Shown piece by piece: positions 33,547 to 36,568 of a stretch of 36,568 nt of DNA. Each line of letters begins with the position of its first letter. The stretch's first letter is position 1. Made by a program: the position numbers and the translations under genes. This DNA is from Nemertoderma westbladi. Taxonomy: Eukaryota; Xenacoelomorpha; Nemertodermatida; Nemertodermatidae. The stretch covers positions 1-36,568 of the forward strand of contig JAUCBJ010002363.1 in NCBI GenBank assembly GCA_032718475.1, in the 5' to 3' direction. Below the pieces are notes generated by a model. That model was not told the DNA's origin. It saw only the letters and a program-made list of their open reading frames with translations, and did not search any database.

Positions 33547-34424
33547 CGAATGCACACTGTAACTTCCACCTTCCCCCAAATATCCACTGTTGAATTAATT
33601 TGAAGCGATATAATAAGTACAAAATTGTGCGAGTTTTTAATTGTGTGGTCCAATTGTTATTTGATTTCTATTTATTATTTAAAGTGCATTTAATATCACA
33701 CTGGTTTTTAGAATATTATACTATACAACCTTATGTTTTATTAATTTACCCAATCGAAGCCTCATAAGGGCCGGTTATTTGTACGCATATCCCCTAATGC
33801 GCTCAGTAAGGTTCAAACAACATATTAATATGAAAATAAAGTATCTGCAAAGAAAATAACCCAATACTATATAATTTGACCTTATTAAAAAATTTGCACT
33901 TTTGCACACTTATTTGTACAAATGCACTTTAGCAGATCGTAATGGTGGCTCTTATTTAACAAACTTATGTTTATCCTCTACCGATCTAAGATGGTGTATG
34001 ATCAAGTGTCAGTCGCTAAAAGTGTCAAAAATCCAATTTAATAAATCTGGATTTGCGATTTTGGACCATATTCATGGACATTTTAAGTCACTTTATAGAC
34101 ATTAAAAGTTAAACAAATGTTACGATTATAGTTAGAAATCATTCCAAACTACATTTTAACCCAAATAATAACATTCTACGATGAATAGAACTGGAAATAA
34201 TAGTGTTTGAAATATCGAAAAAATGTTCACTATTTAAGTGCATTTTGCACTAAGTGCACATAAGTCTTTTCCCAAGTCTTTTATCCTATTTCACACACTA
34301 CAATCTATCCTCTATCCAATGAAAAAGATTTCAGATCAAACGGCCCAGTAGAACCGAAGTTATTTATGTTTAAAAATAGTTTATTATGTTTAAAAATAGT
34401 CACTCGAAAATTTCAAATTCACTT
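33547..34424. other. AT-rich non-coding sequence
   Basis: No gene is recognised. The segment TTATGTTTAAAAATAGT is directly repeated at about 34364-34400. An open frame at 33902-34105 has no family features and is treated as chance. Confidence 0.6.
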
Positions 34425-34497
34425 GGTCACATAGTCTAGTGGATATCAATCACGTTAATGAAACCTAAGTTCGCGGGTTCGAAATCCAATATTGACC
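34425..34497 (+). pseudogene. tRNA-like sequence (SINE head or tRNA pseudogene)
   Basis: 73 nt with an A-box-like TAGTCTAGTGGATATC and a B-box-like GGGTTCGAAATCC at tRNA spacing. The ends GGTCA and TGACC pair over five bases, but the rest of the acceptor stem and the T stem are degraded. These RNA polymerase III box features are typical of tRNA-derived SINEs. It is flanked by an inverted 13-bp motif AGAACCGAAGTTA (about 34350-34362; reverse complement at about 34556-34568), so the whole 34.33-34.6 kb segment may be one short element. Not a functional tRNA by stem quality. Confidence 0.65.
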
Positions 34498-35860
34498 TGA
34501 CCATTCTTAATTTTTTTGCAAAAAAAAATATTTTTATTTTTTCACTAAAATCGCTCTAACTTCGGTTCTGGTGGTCCAAATTCAATAAAATTGGTATATT
34601 CTTTGCCGTAATTTTTTTCTTAATCTTTTGAGAAGGGGTTATTTTTGGCCCCAAAAAAATTAAAAAAAAGGGCCAAAATAACGCGATATTTTTCGACCCT
34701 TAAAATTCGTAATTTTAATTATATATGTTAAGATAAAAGATAGCGGAGTTAATTTGATACTTTTTACAGGTACTTTTGGCGCAATACGCTAAATTATAAT
34801 GGAATAGCGATTTGTTAAAAAAAAAAATTTTTCGTCCCTTTTTATAAATATTATATTTCACACGATCGCCTGCCGGTCCAGTTTTATAGTACCTCCGGCG
34901 CTGTGATTAACGCTGTTAGATAGATAATTTAACGCACTATACGTCTGTGTAAACAAATCTCCCGTAAGTTAAGTAGTTTTCGAGCTAGACGATTTCCCGC
35001 GAAGCAAGTTTGAAGCGCGAAATTATAATTTTGGCCCTCATTTTTTTAATATCATCCTTGGAGCAAAACCGATAGCATATTTGAATTCCCCGTATGGATA
35101 TTGACTGTATAGAATGTACCTTAACCAACTAAAGTTAAAAATAAAAAATTATTCGATAAAAACTACTTTACAAATTCTGGCCCTTTTTGGCCCCTATTGC
35201 CGACATATTTTTTGTACCCCCATTCGATAGGAACGTAGCCCCAATGGTCTTCTACGAGTTTCATAAAAGAATTAGTGGATTCCTACCCGCGTTGTCGAAT
35301 TAAACATTTCGGAAATAAGTTTTCCAAAAAAGACGGACAAAAACGTACAAATTTACAGCCCCTTTTTCCACCCGAAATTTTAATAAATATCTTACCCCCA
35401 TTCGATACGAAGGTAGTACCACTCTTCCCCTTTCCAACCGCGTTACTTTCGTCCCCGTACGATTAATATTAGCCGAGTTATAGCGGATCCCGCAAAGTCA
35501 TTTTGTCCGTTTTTTCAACTTTGACGGACATTTTCGGAAAAAAGGCGTGGTAATCTTTTTTGAAAAAAAAAACGTATTCACTAAGTAATCCCTTCTATCG
35601 TATCCCGGCGTCGGCTAAGCAATAACCTAGGGTTTTTTCGAGCCATTGTAGAGCGCCTTTCAAAAAAATTTTAAAATTGTCGAAAAAATGACGGTTTTTT
35701 GTCCGCCGTGTCCGTCGAAGGGTTAGATTTAATAATGTTAGAGTTGCTAATATCTTAGAATTCCGAGCCGCTCCCCTGGTGAGAAAATAAAAAAATTTGG
35801 TCAGTTCCTTCATCGAAAAGTTCCCCAGAATCCCAAGTTAACCTATATAGTTAGCGATGG
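34498..35860. other. Non-coding sequence with scattered diverged sub-repeats
   Basis: No gene recognised. I note an inverted repeat TTATTTTTGGCCC ... GGGCCAAAATAA (about 34639-34682). CCCCCATTCGATA(G/C)GAA(C/G)GTAG is directly repeated at about 35217 and 35397. Motifs with GACGGACA/TGTCCG recur at about 35330, 35505, 35520 and 35700. This may be a decayed element. Short open frames here (35275-35466, 35595-35813) have no support. Confidence 0.5.
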
Positions 35861-36067
35861 CCTGCGGCTTTAGGAGCGGCCGCGGTATTCACCTCCCTCA
35901 TAGCGGCCGCGGCGGTGTTGCGTCAAATGGAGAAATATTTATCCCACCAAGATCGTACTCCGGAACTCGGCATGACTTCCTGTAAAAATTATTCGTCATT
36001 CTCGTAACTCCAAGTCCCATTCGAGTTGAAACAAATAAAATTATTTGTCCACAAACTTATAGCTTGA
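35861..36067. other. Small GC-rich patch and unique sequence
   Basis: AGCGGCCGCGG occurs twice within about 30 bp (35874-35884 and 35902-35912) in otherwise AT-rich DNA. No gene or promoter element can be assigned. Confidence 0.55.
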
Positions 36068-36568
36068 TGGAGGTCCCCAGACACCATAGTCCCCAGATAC
36101 CATTAGTCCCCAGACGCCATTAGTCCCCAGACACCATAGTCCCCAGATACCATTAGTCTCCAGACACCATAGTCCCCAGACACCATAGTCTTCAGACACC
36201 ATAGTCCCCGGACACCATAGTCCCCAGGCACCATAGTCCCCAGACACCATAGTCCCCAAACACCATAGTCCCCAGACACCATAGTCCCCAGACACCATAG
36301 TCCCCAAACACCATAGTCCCCAGACACCATAGTCCCCAGACGCCATTAGTCACCATAGTCCCCAGACACCATAGTCCCCAGACGCCATTAGTCCCCAGAC
36401 ACCATATTCCCCAGATACCATTAGTCTCCAGACACCATAGTCCCCAAACACCAGAGTCCCCAGATACCATAGTCCCCAGACACCATTCACCCGACACCAT
36501 AGTCTTCAGACACCATAGTCCCCGGACACCATAGTCCCCGGACACCATAGTCCCCAAACACCATAGTC
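36068..36568. repeat. 16-bp C-rich minisatellite (AGACACCATAGTCCCC), running off the window
   Basis: About 30 units of 16 bp with ATACCATTAG, CGCCATTAG, AAACACC and GGACACC variants. Minus-strand Trp/Cys/Gly-rich frames (GDYGVWGLWCLGT) are translation artefacts. The motif CCCCGGACA is shared with array C and with the array at 105-495. Confidence 0.93.

Noticed and set aside
36041-36557. Minus-strand Trp/Gly-rich frames
   Set aside because: Artefact of the 16-bp array.

Overview
This window looks like part of an intron-rich animal nuclear genome. I see no bacterial operon, ribosome-binding-site or phage logic. There are nine short, phase-compatible exons with GT..AG borders, remains of RTE-like non-LTR retrotransposons, a tRNA-like SINE head and huge minisatellite arrays. 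The lineage cannot be fixed from the sequence. A marine invertebrate, possibly a lophotrochozoan, is a low-confidence guess.

The only host gene I can support is on the plus strand: the middle of an ABCA-subfamily ABC transporter. Nine internal exons (6059-7208, 7798-8091, 9593-9758, 9977-10132, 10913-11042, 23389-23515, 29566-29741, 29903-29979, 32421-32526) join in frame to about 794 codons. They encode the large N-glycosylated first extracellular loop, ending in the conserved segment that leads towards the second membrane helix. The N-terminus, membrane helices and both ATPase domains lie outside the window.

Layout: a 14-15 bp C-rich array (105-495); a 41-bp array A (795-6083) running into exon a; introns holding a CA/CATA array (8436-9549), a 26-bp array B (10129-10797) and a 41-bp array C (11002-16917); a 5'-truncated, broken RTE-like LINE (17092-19347) whose last ~66 bp expand into array F (19293-23249); a 27-bp array (23800-25553); two 40-bp arrays in opposite orientation (25763-26363 and 27775-29507) around a 1.4 kb loop, like a Foldback element; a 22-bp array D (29963-31980); a minus-strand LINE 3' fragment (about 32042-32335); about 3.5 kb of AT-rich intron or flank with a hairpin and a tRNA-like element; and a 16-bp array (36068-36568) running off the end. 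By coordinates, tandem arrays fill roughly two thirds of the window.

The most unusual observation is that four arrays (A, B, C, D) are seeded on the exon/intron junctions of this gene. The repeat units contain the splice site and some coding sequence next to it. The introns therefore carry dozens to more than a hundred copies of their own 3' or 5' splice site. For B and D, short direct repeats flanking the splice site are spaced at exactly the array period. Array F is seeded in the same way on a LINE 3' end.
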